Shown here: piece after piece, positions 1-7,030 of the stretch
Position numbering within the stretch: position 1 is the first letter of the stretch
How the letters are laid out: the number at the start of each line of letters is the position of its first letter
Assembly (NCBI GenBank): GCA_047519745.1
Contig: JAPVSJ010000021.1
Coordinates: forward strand, 1 to 64,000
DNA: 64,000 nt
Direction of reading: 5' to 3'
Origin: VRUE01 sp047519745
Lineage (GTDB): Bacteria > Actinomycetota > Thermoleophilia > Solirubrobacterales > 70-9
Notes under the pieces: model-generated
What the model was told of the DNA's origin: nothing
The model's input: only the letters and a program-made list of their open reading frames with translations
The model's database searches: none
Program-made: the position numbers and the translations under genes

Positions 1-316
1 GCTCGATCCGCTCGGCCTCCTCGTGCACCTCGTCCCAGGGGATGCCGAGCACGTCGGTGAGGAAGCGCTCGATCATGCGGTGGCGGCGGACGATGTGGCT
101 GGCGTGCTCGCGCCCGGACCCGGTGAAGGCAAGCGATTTGTCGGCGTTGCGCTCGACGTAGCCGTCGTCGATGAGGCGGCCGACCATCTCGTGCACGGTG
201 GGGGGCGAGAGCTGCATCGCGCGGGCGACGTTGGCGCCAGTCATCGGCAGCCCGGCCTCCTCCAGCCAGAACATGATCTCCAGGTACTCCTGCTCGGCGA
301 CGGTCGCGGTCTCCAT
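1..316 (-). CDS. DtxR/MntR-family metal-dependent repressor, C-terminus beyond window
   Basis: Reading the minus strand from the ATG at 316 gives an open frame of 105 codons that runs off the left edge. It starts METATVAEQEYLEIMFWLEE, followed by a winged helix whose recognition part reads MQLSPPTVHEMVGRLIDDGY, and then FTGSGREHASHIVRRHRMIE, which matches the DtxR/MntR pattern leading into the metal-binding dimerisation region (RRHRMIERFL, then HEEAERIE). Family members repress iron or manganese uptake genes when loaded with metal. The metal cannot be assigned because the domain is cut. It lies 24 nt downstream of the HAD gene on the same strand and could share its transcript. Confidence 0.85.
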   Translation of the reverse strand, partial: METATVAEQEYLEIMFWLEEAGLPMTGANVARAMQLSPPTVHEMVGRLIDDGYVERNADKSLAFTGSGREHASHIVRRHRMIERFLTDVLGIPWDEVHEEAERIE

Positions 317-339
317 CGGCCCGATATTAGTCACCGCCC

Positions 340-1155
340 TCAGCCGCGCTCCATCAGCGTGGAGACGACGGCCTCGTAGAAGCCGTCGCCCATCGCTCCC
401 TCGGTGACCGTGGCGTTGTCCCAGCGCCCTAGCGCGGCCCGCAGCCCGGGATCGCGCTCGGGGCCGTTGGCGACGACGAAGAAGCGGCCGACTGCGGCGG
501 CGACCTCGAGGTCCTCGACCGAGTCGCCGACGGCGATGCACTCGGCCGGGTCGAAGCCGCGGGCGCGGGCGTGGGCGGCGACCGCGTTTGCCTTGCTGAC
601 CATCTTCGGGACCAGGTGGTAGGCGTGGGTGGGGCCGTCGATCGCCGGCATCTCGCGGCCGATCGCGCCGTTGTCGAGCAGGCGCAGGTTCTCGTGGCCC
701 TGGGCAGTGAGTAGCTCGTTGGCCTCGTCCACATCCACCTTGCCGCGGAAGAGGTGGGAGAGGATGCGCCCGTGATGCCAGGGCGAGTGGTACTCGAGCC
801 GCCCGTCGAAGTGCTCGAAGAGCAGCTTCGGGATGGCTTCCCGCTCGAGCTTCTCGTAGATCGTGCCGTCCTCGTCGGGGACGAGGTCGCCGGTCAGGAG
901 CGTCGTCTCGCCGTCGATGGCAAAGGCGCAGCCGGCCTCGTAGATGTAGGAGGTCTGGCCCATCAGCCGCGCCGCCTCGTGGACCTGCGGCTCGCGGCGG
1001 CCGGACATGATCACGACCTCGACCCCGGCCCGGTGGCAGGCCTCCAGCCCGCGCGACTGCGCCAGCGAGAAGCCGCCCTCGGCGTCGCGGTAGAGCGAGG
1101 CGCCCCGCCCGAGCAGGGTGCCGTCGAGGTCGGTGTAGACGCAACTCAGTGCCAT
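340..1155 (-). CDS. HAD-superfamily phosphatase (Cof/MPGP-like, subclass IIB)
   Basis: A 271-residue soluble HAD hydrolase. Motif I is DLDGTLL at residues 9-15 with nucleophile D9 and acid D11; a motif II-like IMSGR lies near residue 50; the conserved lysine is in the PKMVSKANAV region; motif IV is GDSVEDLEVA near residue 210. The size and the long cap between motifs II and III fit the IIB group, which includes sucrose-phosphate and mannosyl-3-phosphoglycerate phosphatases. The substrate cannot be read from sequence. It is divergent from folP, with 23 nt between the chosen starts, so the two promoters must overlap. Confidence 0.8.
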   Translation of the reverse strand: MALSCVYTDLDGTLLGRGASLYRDAEGGFSLAQSRGLEACHRAGVEVVIMSGRREPQVHEAARLMGQTSYIYEAGCAFAIDGETTLLTGDLVPDEDGTIYEKLEREAIPKLLFEHFDGRLEYHSPWHHGRILSHLFRGKVDVDEANELLTAQGHENLRLLDNGAIGREMPAIDGPTHAYHLVPKMVSKANAVAAHARARGFDPAECIAVGDSVEDLEVAAAVGRFFVVANGPERDPGLRAALGRWDNATVTEGAMGDGFYEAVVSTLMERG

Positions 1156-1166
1156 GGTGCGGTCGC

Positions 1167-1172
1167 TACGGT
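1167..1172 (+). promoter_or_regulatory. Putative -10 element of a leaderless folP transcript
   Basis: TACGGT fits TAnnnT and lies 6 nt before the GTG chosen for folP. No Shine-Dalgarno sequence is present. The spacing would put the transcription start at or next to the start codon. Confidence 0.4.
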
Positions 1173-1178
1173 AGCGGC

Positions 1179-2009
1179 GTGCCCTGGAAGCTCGCCGACC
1201 GGACCCTCGACCTCGAACTCCCGGTCGCGGCTGGGATCGTCAACGTCACCGCCGACTCGATGTTCGAGGGCGCGCGGAGCGTGACGCCTGAGCAGGCCGT
1301 CGTCGACGGGCTGGCGCTGGTCGAGGCCGGCTTCGACATGCTCGACGTGGGCGCGGTCGCGGCGCGGAGCGGGCCGCCGGTCAGCGCCGAGCAGGAGGCG
1401 GCGGCGCTGGTCCCGGCGATCGAAGGGTTGGCCGACGCGGGCGTCCCGGTCTCGGCCGATACCTTCTCCGTCGAGGTGGCACGGCGGGCGCTGGCGGCGG
1501 GAGCCTCGGCCGTCAACGACATCTCCGGCGGCTCGGAGGAGATGCTCGAGCTGGTCGCCGGGTCCGGCTGCGGCTACGTGCTGATGCACATCGAGGGCCC
1601 GCCGCGGGTCGATCGGCCGGCGCGCGCTTACGACGACGTCGTCGAGCACCTGAAGTCCTGGTTCGGGGGGAGAGTCGAGGTGGCCTCGCGACTTGGAGTG
1701 GCGGAGGAGCAGATCGCCATCGACCCTGGACTCGACTTCGACCTCACCACCGCGCAGGACCTGGAGATCCTGCGGCGGCTCGGCGAGCTGCGTGCGCTTG
1801 GGCCGCCGCTCTACGTCTCGCTCTCACGCAAGGACTTCATCGGCGAGGTGCTTGCCGGGAGCTGGGAGGGGCGCCTGCCGGCGGGCGAGCGCGAGTGGGG
1901 CACGGTCGCGGCGGCGACGCTGGCGGTGCGCGAGGGAGCGGACATCCTGCGGATTCACGACAGGAGCACCCTGCAGGCCGTGCGCGTGGCGGGACGGATA
2001 CGTGGCTAA
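1179..2009 (+). CDS. folP: Dihydropteroate synthase-like protein
   Basis: A TIM-barrel pterin-binding enzyme of 276 residues from the GTG at 1179. An upstream GTG at 1149 would overlap the divergent HAD start and is less likely. FolP condenses p-aminobenzoate with dihydropterin pyrophosphate in folate synthesis. Recognisable motifs are GIVNVTADS, the VSADTFSVEVARRALAAGA strand-helix, a VNDISGG segment, MHIEGPP, DPGLDFDL, SRKDFIGEVL and RIHD near the end. Several normally strict positions differ: the usual NVTPDSF is NVTADSM, and the sulfonamide-loop motif TRPGA reads AARSGPP. It may be a divergent true FolP or a relative with another substrate. Its stop overlaps the helicase start by 8 nt. 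Confidence 0.78.
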   Translation: MPWKLADRTLDLELPVAAGIVNVTADSMFEGARSVTPEQAVVDGLALVEAGFDMLDVGAVAARSGPPVSAEQEAAALVPAIEGLADAGVPVSADTFSVEVARRALAAGASAVNDISGGSEEMLELVAGSGCGYVLMHIEGPPRVDRPARAYDDVVEHLKSWFGGRVEVASRLGVAEEQIAIDPGLDFDLTTAQDLEILRRLGELRALGPPLYVSLSRKDFIGEVLAGSWEGRLPAGEREWGTVAAATLAVREGADILRIHDRSTLQAVRVAGRIRG

Positions 2010-4278
2010 GAGCCTGTTGGAGGCTCCCTGGTCGATTGCGATCGACCCTGCGAGGCGCGACGGCCGCATCGTCGCCGAGAGCAGCGAGCCCGAGCGCAAG
2101 GCAAAGCCGGTGGCGATGCCGCGCTCGCTCGATCAAGGCCTGGTCGAGGCGCTGGGCAGGGCCGGGATCGAGCGCCTCTACTCCCACCAGCGCGAGGCGC
2201 TGAAAGCCGCGGCCGCCTCCAACCTGGTGATCACCAGCGGCACCGCCTCAGGCAAGAGCCTCGCCTTCAACCTGCCGGTGCTCGACGGCATCGCCCGCGA
2301 CCCCAAGCGCCGCGCGCTCTACCTCTACCCGACCAAGGCGCTCGCCCAGGACCAGGCGCGCAAGCTCTCCGCCCTGCGCCCACCGGGCCTGCGCGAGGCG
2401 ATCTACGACGGCGACACGCCACGCGAGGAGCGCCCGGCGATCCGCCGTCGCAACAACCTCGTCCTCACCAACCCCGACATGCTGCACGTCGGCCTGCTGC
2501 CCAACCACAAGAGCTGGGGGGACTTCATCGCCAACCTCGGCTGGGTGGTCGTCGACGAGGCGCACACCTATCGCGGCGTCTTCGGCTCCCACGTCGCCAA
2601 CGTGCTGCGGCGGCTGCGCCGGGTGGCGCGCGCCTACGGCGCCGAGCCGCGCTTCCTGCTCACCTCGGCGACGATCGCCAACCCGCTGGAGCTGGCGGAG
2701 CGCCTGATTGGCGAGCCGTTCGAGCTGATCGACGACGACGGCGCGCCTGGCAGCGGGCGCGAGATCGCGATGTGGAACCCACCGTTGATCGACAAGGCGA
2801 GCGGCACGCGGCGCTCCGCCCTCTCCGAGGCGGCGGACCTGCTCGCCGAGCTGGTCTCGCAAGGGGTGCGGACGATCTGCTTCCTCAAAAGCCGCCGCGG
2901 GATCGAGCTGATCCAGCGCTTTGCCGGGGAAGCGCTGCAGCGGCGGGGCAAGCCGGAGCTAGCCGCGCGGATCGCCCCCTACCGCGGTGGCTACACGCCG
3001 CAGCAGCGGCGCGAGATCGAGGCGCGGCTGGCAGCGGGCGAGCTGCTTGCCGTGGTCGCGACCGACGCCCTGGAGCTGGGGATCGACGTCGGCGAGCTCG
3101 ACGCGGCGATCTGCGTCACCTTTCCCGGCACCGTCGCCAGCCTGCGTCAGATGTGGGGGCGGGCGGGCCGCCGCCGTCGCGGCCTGGCGGTCTACGTCGC
3201 CGGCGCCGACGCGCTCGACCAGTTCTTCTGCCGCCACCCGGACGAGTTCATCGGCCGGCCGGTCGAGGCTGCGATCCTCGACCACGAGAACGAGCAGATC
3301 GCCGCGCGGCACATGGTCGCCGCGGCCTACGAGCTGCCGCTGGGCGACGCGGACGACGAGTTCTTCGGCGAGGGCTGGCGCGGGCGGGCCGAGCGGCTGA
3401 CCGCGGCGGGCGAGTTGCGCCGCGCCGGCGGCCGTCTGCTCCCGGCCGACAGCGGCTTCGTCGCCGCGAAGATCCCGCTCCGCTCGGCCTCGGCGGACTC
3501 GGTCGCGGTGATCGAGCGCGACTCGGGCGAGATGCTCGGTCTGGTCGAGGCCGAGCGCGCCTTCACCACGATCCACCCCGGCGCGATCTACCTCCACCTC
3601 GGCCGCTCCTACGAGGTCGAGCAGCTCGACGTCGAGGGGCGGCGGGCGATCGTCAGCGGCTTCGACGGCGACTGGTACACGCGGCCGAAAAAGGAGACCG
3701 AGATCTACATCGAGCGGGTGCGGGACCAGCGCACGACCTCGGGCGTCGAGCTGCACTTCGGCGAAGTCTCGGTGAGCGAGCAGGTGATCGCCTTCCAGCG
3801 CGTTTCGATCTCCGAGCAGGAGCCAATCGACATCGTCGCGCTGGAGCTGCCCGAGCAACACTTCGTCACCCAGGCCCTCTGGTACGTGCTGCCCGACCGG
3901 CTCAGGGCCGCGCTGCCGAGCGAGGCGCTGCTCGGCTCCCTGCACGCGACCGAGCACGGCCAGATCGCGGTGCTGCCGCTGATCGCGATGTGCGACCGCT
4001 GGGACATCGGCGGGCTCTCGACCAACGTCCATTTCCAGACCGGGCGGGCGACGATCTTCATCTACGATGGCCACCCGGGCGGGGTCGGCATCACGCTGCG
4101 TGGATACGAGCAGTTCGAGCGCCTGCTCGGCGACGCCGAGCGCCTGATCGGCGAGTGCCCCTGTGAGTCCGGCTGTCCCTCCTGCGTGCAGAGCCCCAAG
4201 TGCGGCAACCTCAACGAACCGCTGCACAAGGCCGGCGCCCTGGAGCTGATGCGGACGATGCAAGGTTCCGGCGGGTGA
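2002..4278 (+). CDS. DEAD/DEAH-box helicase with C-terminal zinc domain (MrfA/YprA-like, DUF1998)
   Basis: A 758-residue SF2 helicase starting at the GTG that overlaps the end of folP; the frame is open further upstream, but that part is only the shadow of folP. The Walker A-like motif SGTASGKS is at residues 79-86, DEAH at 185-188, then TSATIANP, and motif VI GRAGRRRRG. The C-terminus carries a DUF1998-type cysteine cluster (C719, C721, C725, C728, C734). Bacillus subtilis MrfA has this architecture, unwinds DNA 3' to 5' and is needed for repair of mitomycin C damage. A role in DNA-damage repair is inferred from that family. It probably shares a transcript with folP. Confidence 0.9.
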   Translation: MAKSLLEAPWSIAIDPARRDGRIVAESSEPERKAKPVAMPRSLDQGLVEALGRAGIERLYSHQREALKAAAASNLVITSGTASGKSLAFNLPVLDGIARDPKRRALYLYPTKALAQDQARKLSALRPPGLREAIYDGDTPREERPAIRRRNNLVLTNPDMLHVGLLPNHKSWGDFIANLGWVVVDEAHTYRGVFGSHVANVLRRLRRVARAYGAEPRFLLTSATIANPLELAERLIGEPFELIDDDGAPGSGREIAMWNPPLIDKASGTRRSALSEAADLLAELVSQGVRTICFLKSRRGIELIQRFAGEALQRRGKPELAARIAPYRGGYTPQQRREIEARLAAGELLAVVATDALELGIDVGELDAAICVTFPGTVASLRQMWGRAGRRRRGLAVYVAGADALDQFFCRHPDEFIGRPVEAAILDHENEQIAARHMVAAAYELPLGDADDEFFGEGWRGRAERLTAAGELRRAGGRLLPADSGFVAAKIPLRSASADSVAVIERDSGEMLGLVEAERAFTTIHPGAIYLHLGRSYEVEQLDVEGRRAIVSGFDGDWYTRPKKETEIYIERVRDQRTTSGVELHFGEVSVSEQVIAFQRVSISEQEPIDIVALELPEQHFVTQALWYVLPDRLRAALPSEALLGSLHATEHGQIAVLPLIAMCDRWDIGGLSTNVHFQTGRATIFIYDGHPGGVGITLRGYEQFERLLGDAERLIGECPCESGCPSCVQSPKCGNLNEPLHKAGALELMRTMQGSGG

Positions 4279-4369
4279 TGAGCGTCGCGTCGCGATCGAA
4301 TTCGCTGACCTTTAGGCAGCCAAAAGATTTACACTCCTGCCACATACATGTGACATTTTGTCTGCGATA

Positions 4370-4678
4370 ATGGGCGGCATGGCAATGAGAGAAAGCTGGA
4401 CCGACAAACGACTCGATGACTTCTCGGCGCACGTCGACCATCGCTTCGACGCCGTCGATCAGAGGTTTGACGCGGTCGATCAGCGCTTCGACGCAATCGA
4501 AAAGCAGACCGACCACCGCTTCGACGCTGTCGACAAGCGCTTCGAGAGTCTCGAACGCCGCACCGAGGACGGCTTTGCCCGAATCGACTCGCGATTCGAC
4601 TCGCTGCAGCACACGCTGATGGGTCTCGGCGGCGCGATGATCGTCGCCCTGTTGGGCATCATCGCCACGCAGCTCTAG
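4370..4678 (+). CDS. Small coiled-coil protein with C-terminal membrane anchor
   Basis: A protein of about 102 residues; ATGs at 4370, 4379 and 4385 are all possible starts and no clear ribosome site decides. The middle is a run of near-identical heptad units (RFDAVDQ twice, RFDAIEK, then RFDAVDK, RFESLER, RFDSLQH), predicting a long parallel coiled coil. The last 20 residues (MIVALLGIIATQL) form one membrane helix. At DNA level part of this is a 21-bp tandem repeat near 4443-4505. Proteins of this layout are widespread but of unknown function. The stop codon overlaps the stop of the convergent GH15 gene. Confidence 0.65.
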   Translation: MGGMAMRESWTDKRLDDFSAHVDHRFDAVDQRFDAVDQRFDAIEKQTDHRFDAVDKRFESLERRTEDGFARIDSRFDSLQHTLMGLGGAMIVALLGIIATQL

Positions 4679-5850
4679 CCGCTTGATCCTGAGGGGCCAG
4701 GCCATATCTGGCGCAGGGCGAGGATCGCGAAGGCGTGGGACCAGGCAAGGGGAGTGGTCGAGGCCGGCAGGCCGGTACGAGCGTCTACACGCTCGGGGAG
4801 CAGGCCGAGGGGCGTGGCAGCGCGGCGCAGGTCGGCCATGAGGCCGAGCGCAGCACGGCGGTCGCTACGTGCTTGGCGCGCATCATCCCCCGTTCGTGCG
4901 AGGGCGGCCAGTCCCCAGGCGGTCCACGCCGTCGGTGCCGTCCACGGGTCTTCGCCTCCGCGCCAGCTCTGAGAGGGGACGATGCCGAAGCGGCTACTGT
5001 CGGCAGCAAGCCGCCTCAGGGTGCGGCGGATCGACGGGAAGAGCGCGGGATGGGGGAAGGGGCGAACCGCCCACGCGGCAGTTGAATCGAGGCCGGAGTG
5101 CGGATCGCCTGCGATCCGCACCAGCTCGCCGCGGGATTCAAACATCGAGCCGATCCGGCGGGAGCTCAGGCCGGAGGCGATCGCATTGCCGAGGTAGTCG
5201 CCGCCATCGCCCTCTTGGTAGTCGGCACGGTCGCGCCATGCCAGGCGCCTCACCCGGGTTGGCGCAGATTCGGTGCCCGAGGCCGGTGCGTGGATGCCGG
5301 CCGCTCGCGCGGCTGTGGCCACCCAGCCGGCAGCGTCCCCCTGCGCGCCGCGTCCCTCGACCGGCCCGCCGTCCCGATCGAACCGGGCTGCGGCGCCGAG
5401 GTCGAGCCCGAGCAGAAAGCGTGCGACGCGGCCCGCCTCGGCCCGGTAGCCGGCCGAAGCCAGAGCAACGGTCACCGCACCCGCGTCGCGCGGCCAGACG
5501 TAGGCCCAGCCCGCGCGCGCCCCGGCGACGACGGCGCCGCGCCGGTCGACGAGAGCCCGGAGCACCAGCAGCGAGCGCCGGTACATCCGGCGCGCCCACT
5601 CCGGCGCCCCCCGGCCGAGCGGCCGAGCCCGCGCCAGCCAGCACTGGTCCCGTTGCCGCGCGGTCAGTGCCCCGTCGTCGGCTGCTACCCGAGCGCCTTC
5701 AATCGGCGTACCGCGTGCGCTCGTCAGGAATGTCGGGACGACGCCGGGGAATCCCTGCGGCACCGGCGGGTCCACCGACGTCCCGCCGGAGAAGGCGACG
5801 CCGGCCACGAGGACGAGCACGCCAGCGATTCCTGCACGAGCCCAGGCCAC
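4675..5850 (-). CDS. Secreted GH15-like (glucoamylase-family) protein
   Basis: 391 residues with an N-terminal signal peptide (GVLVLVAGVAFSG). The centre has the GH15 hallmark AGWAYVWPRDAG at about 119-130, which binds the glucose at subsite -1, and the C-terminus has LLPERVDARTGLPA followed by PLAWSHAFAILALR, the GH15 region holding the catalytic base glutamate (LPER). Known family members hydrolyse glucans, dextrins or trehalose from the non-reducing end by inversion. At about 390 residues it is short, since many GH15 enzymes have an N-terminal beta-sandwich that is missing here. The substrate is unknown. The gene is divergent from tRNA-Phe. Confidence 0.78.
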   Translation of the reverse strand: MAWARAGIAGVLVLVAGVAFSGGTSVDPPVPQGFPGVVPTFLTSARGTPIEGARVAADDGALTARQRDQCWLARARPLGRGAPEWARRMYRRSLLVLRALVDRRGAVVAGARAGWAYVWPRDAGAVTVALASAGYRAEAGRVARFLLGLDLGAAARFDRDGGPVEGRGAQGDAAGWVATAARAAGIHAPASGTESAPTRVRRLAWRDRADYQEGDGGDYLGNAIASGLSSRRIGSMFESRGELVRIAGDPHSGLDSTAAWAVRPFPHPALFPSIRRTLRRLAADSSRFGIVPSQSWRGGEDPWTAPTAWTAWGLAALARTGDDARQARSDRRAALGLMADLRRAATPLGLLPERVDARTGLPASTTPLAWSHAFAILALRQIWPGPSGSSG

Positions 5851-5924
5851 CTGTCAATCCAAGCAGCCTCACCGCGCCCCGGTCGCTAGCCTTCCCGCAG
5901 CGCGGCCACGGCGGCGCAATCCCA

Positions 5925-5997
5925 GGCGAGGTAGCTCAGTTGGTAGAGCACACGACTGAAAATCGTGGTGTCGTGGGTTCGATTCCCACCCTCGCCA
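5925..5997 (+). tRNA. tRNA-Phe (anticodon GAA)
   Basis: A complete cloverleaf: acceptor stem GGCGAGG/CCTCGCC, D arm GCTC-AGTTGGTA-GAGC, anticodon stem CACGA/TCGTG with loop CTGAAAA (anticodon GAA), T arm GTGGG-TTCGATT-CCCAC and discriminator A. CCA is not encoded. Its 3' portion recurs twice downstream, which marks this gene as the integration site of genomic islands. Confidence 0.97.
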
Positions 5998-5998
5998 T
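5950..5998 (+). repeat. Attachment-site repeat, copy 1 (inside tRNA-Phe)
   Basis: 49 bp covering the anticodon arm, variable loop, T arm and acceptor 3' strand of tRNA-Phe plus one following T. It is identical to 10988-11036, and its last 43 bp are identical to 14498-14540. This is the expected left attachment site of elements that integrate with a tyrosine recombinase at a tRNA 3' end and restore the gene. Confidence 0.9.
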
Positions 5999-6059
5999 TC
6001 TTTTCTCCCTGCAAATCAGCCGGTTTTTACAGGTCGAAACGTGTAGGCGATCACGTCAT

Positions 6060-6089
6060 TTGGGCTACGGTAGCCCATTCGTAGCCCAA
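6060..6089. repeat. Inverted and direct GTAGCCCA repeats, possible recombinase arm sites
   Basis: TTGGGCTAC (6060-6068) pairs with GTAGCCCAA (6081-6089), and a further direct GTAGCCCA lies at 6070-6077. A near-identical inverted pair occurs at the other end of island A (10819-10849). Repeats at this distance from a tRNA attachment core resemble arm-type sites of tyrosine recombinases. The role is inferred. Confidence 0.5.
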
Positions 6090-6252
6090 TCAAGCAGTTC
6101 GAGGAATCTCCGACTGACGACGTGAGGAAATCGGCCAGCGTCAGATTTACCTCTAGCAAGCGAAAAAACGCACCGCCCGGGGGCGAGGGCGCGCCATCGG
6201 ATTAAAGACCCGCACGATCGCGGGTCGTGTGGTCCCTCAACTGATCATTTAG

Positions 6253-6271
6253 ACACCACTAGGTGTATAGT
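6253..6271 (+). promoter_or_regulatory. vapBC promoter and likely operator
   Basis: The inverted repeat ACACC-ACTA-GGTGT (6253-6266) runs into a strong -10 hexamer TATAGT (6266-6271) placed 6 nt before the vapB ATG. This predicts a leaderless transcript and an operator that, when bound by the VapB-VapC complex, would block the promoter. Confidence 0.6.
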
Positions 6272-6277
6272 GATGCT

Positions 6278-6541
6278 ATGGGTCGAACCCAGATCTACCT
6301 TGGTGAAGACGAGTTGGAGCTCCTCGAACGAGCGTCCCGAGAGACCGGTGCATCGCGCTCAGAGCTAGTCCGCCGCGCGGTAAGAGCTTCCTTCGGCCGG
6401 CAAGGGAAAGACGAGAGGCTCGATGCTCTTCGTGCAAGCGCCGGGTCATGGCGGGGACGCCGGCGCAGCGGAGCCGAGTACGTCGACGCCATGCGCGGCG
6501 GCGATCTGAATGAGCGCTTGGCCCGTCTCGGCGTCAAGTGA
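6278..6541 (+). CDS. Ribbon-helix-helix antitoxin (VapB-type)
   Basis: An 87-residue protein. The start is the ATG 6 nt below the -10 box; a GTG 15 nt upstream sits inside the operator and is rejected. The N-terminus MGRTQIYLGEDELELLERAS and the following SRSELVRRAVRASF form a ribbon-helix-helix DNA-binding domain. The rest (RSGAEYVDAMRGGDLNERL) would wrap the toxin. VapB neutralises the partner ribonuclease and represses the operon. Its last 4 nt overlap the toxin start (GTGA), so the two are translationally coupled. It is the first gene of island A next to the tRNA. Confidence 0.88.
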   Translation: MGRTQIYLGEDELELLERASRETGASRSELVRRAVRASFGRQGKDERLDALRASAGSWRGRRRSGAEYVDAMRGGDLNERLARLGVK

Positions 6542-6915
6542 AGCTGCTCGACACGAGCGTCGCGATCGACCATCTCCGCGGTCTGCGGCCCGCGGTCGAT
6601 CTGCTCAACGACTTGATCGAAACCGAGGAGGTTCTTCTCGCAAGCGAGGTCGTTCGCTTCGAGCTCTTGGCCGGCGTTCGCAAAGGCGAGATCGAGGTGC
6701 TCGAGCAGTTCTTCTCGGCACTGTCCTGGGTGCCGGTAGGGGAGGAGGTCTCACGCGCCGCCGCCGCGCTCGCCCAGAGCCATCGTCGTTCCCACAGCGG
6801 CATAGACGACGCCGATTACCTGATCGCCGCCACCGCACTCCTGCTCGAGGCCGACCTGCTCACCACAAACGTGCGCCACTTTCCGATGCTTGCGGGGCTT
6901 GAGCCGGCTTACTGA
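6538..6915 (+). CDS. PIN-domain toxin (VapC-type)
   Basis: 125 residues from GTG, a normal VapC length. Acidic PIN positions are visible: LLDTSVAIDHLRG (D5), an E in the VVRFELLAGV helix, and HSGIDDADYLIAATALL followed by LLTTNVRHF, the usual final strand with a Thr-Asn pair. VapC proteins are magnesium-dependent ribonucleases that often cut initiator tRNA or the sarcin-ricin loop; the target here is unknown. The gene overlaps vapB by 4 nt, and the pair would help keep island A in the chromosome. Confidence 0.9.
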   Translation: MKLLDTSVAIDHLRGLRPAVDLLNDLIETEEVLLASEVVRFELLAGVRKGEIEVLEQFFSALSWVPVGEEVSRAAAALAQSHRRSHSGIDDADYLIAATALLLEADLLTTNVRHFPMLAGLEPAY

Positions 6916-7030
6916 GTCCTCTCGGCCTATGGAAGGCTTCGGAAAGCCGGTCGGCGGTTGGACTTCAAACCGAGCGGGCGCAAGGACGCCTGCGTCTCGC
7001 TTTATTTATCTGCAGGCTCGTCGACGGCCG

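Noticed and set aside
4869..6125. Long plus-strand frame over the GH15 gene and tRNA-Phe ending in EVAQLVEHTTENRGVVG
   Set aside because: The end is the sense translation of the tRNA, and the rest is an Arg-rich shadow of the GH15 gene on the other strand.
6206..6225. GACCCGC/GCGGGTC hairpin as a terminator
   Set aside because: A good 7-bp stem, but no T run follows and no gene ends upstream; it may belong to the island end. Not called.
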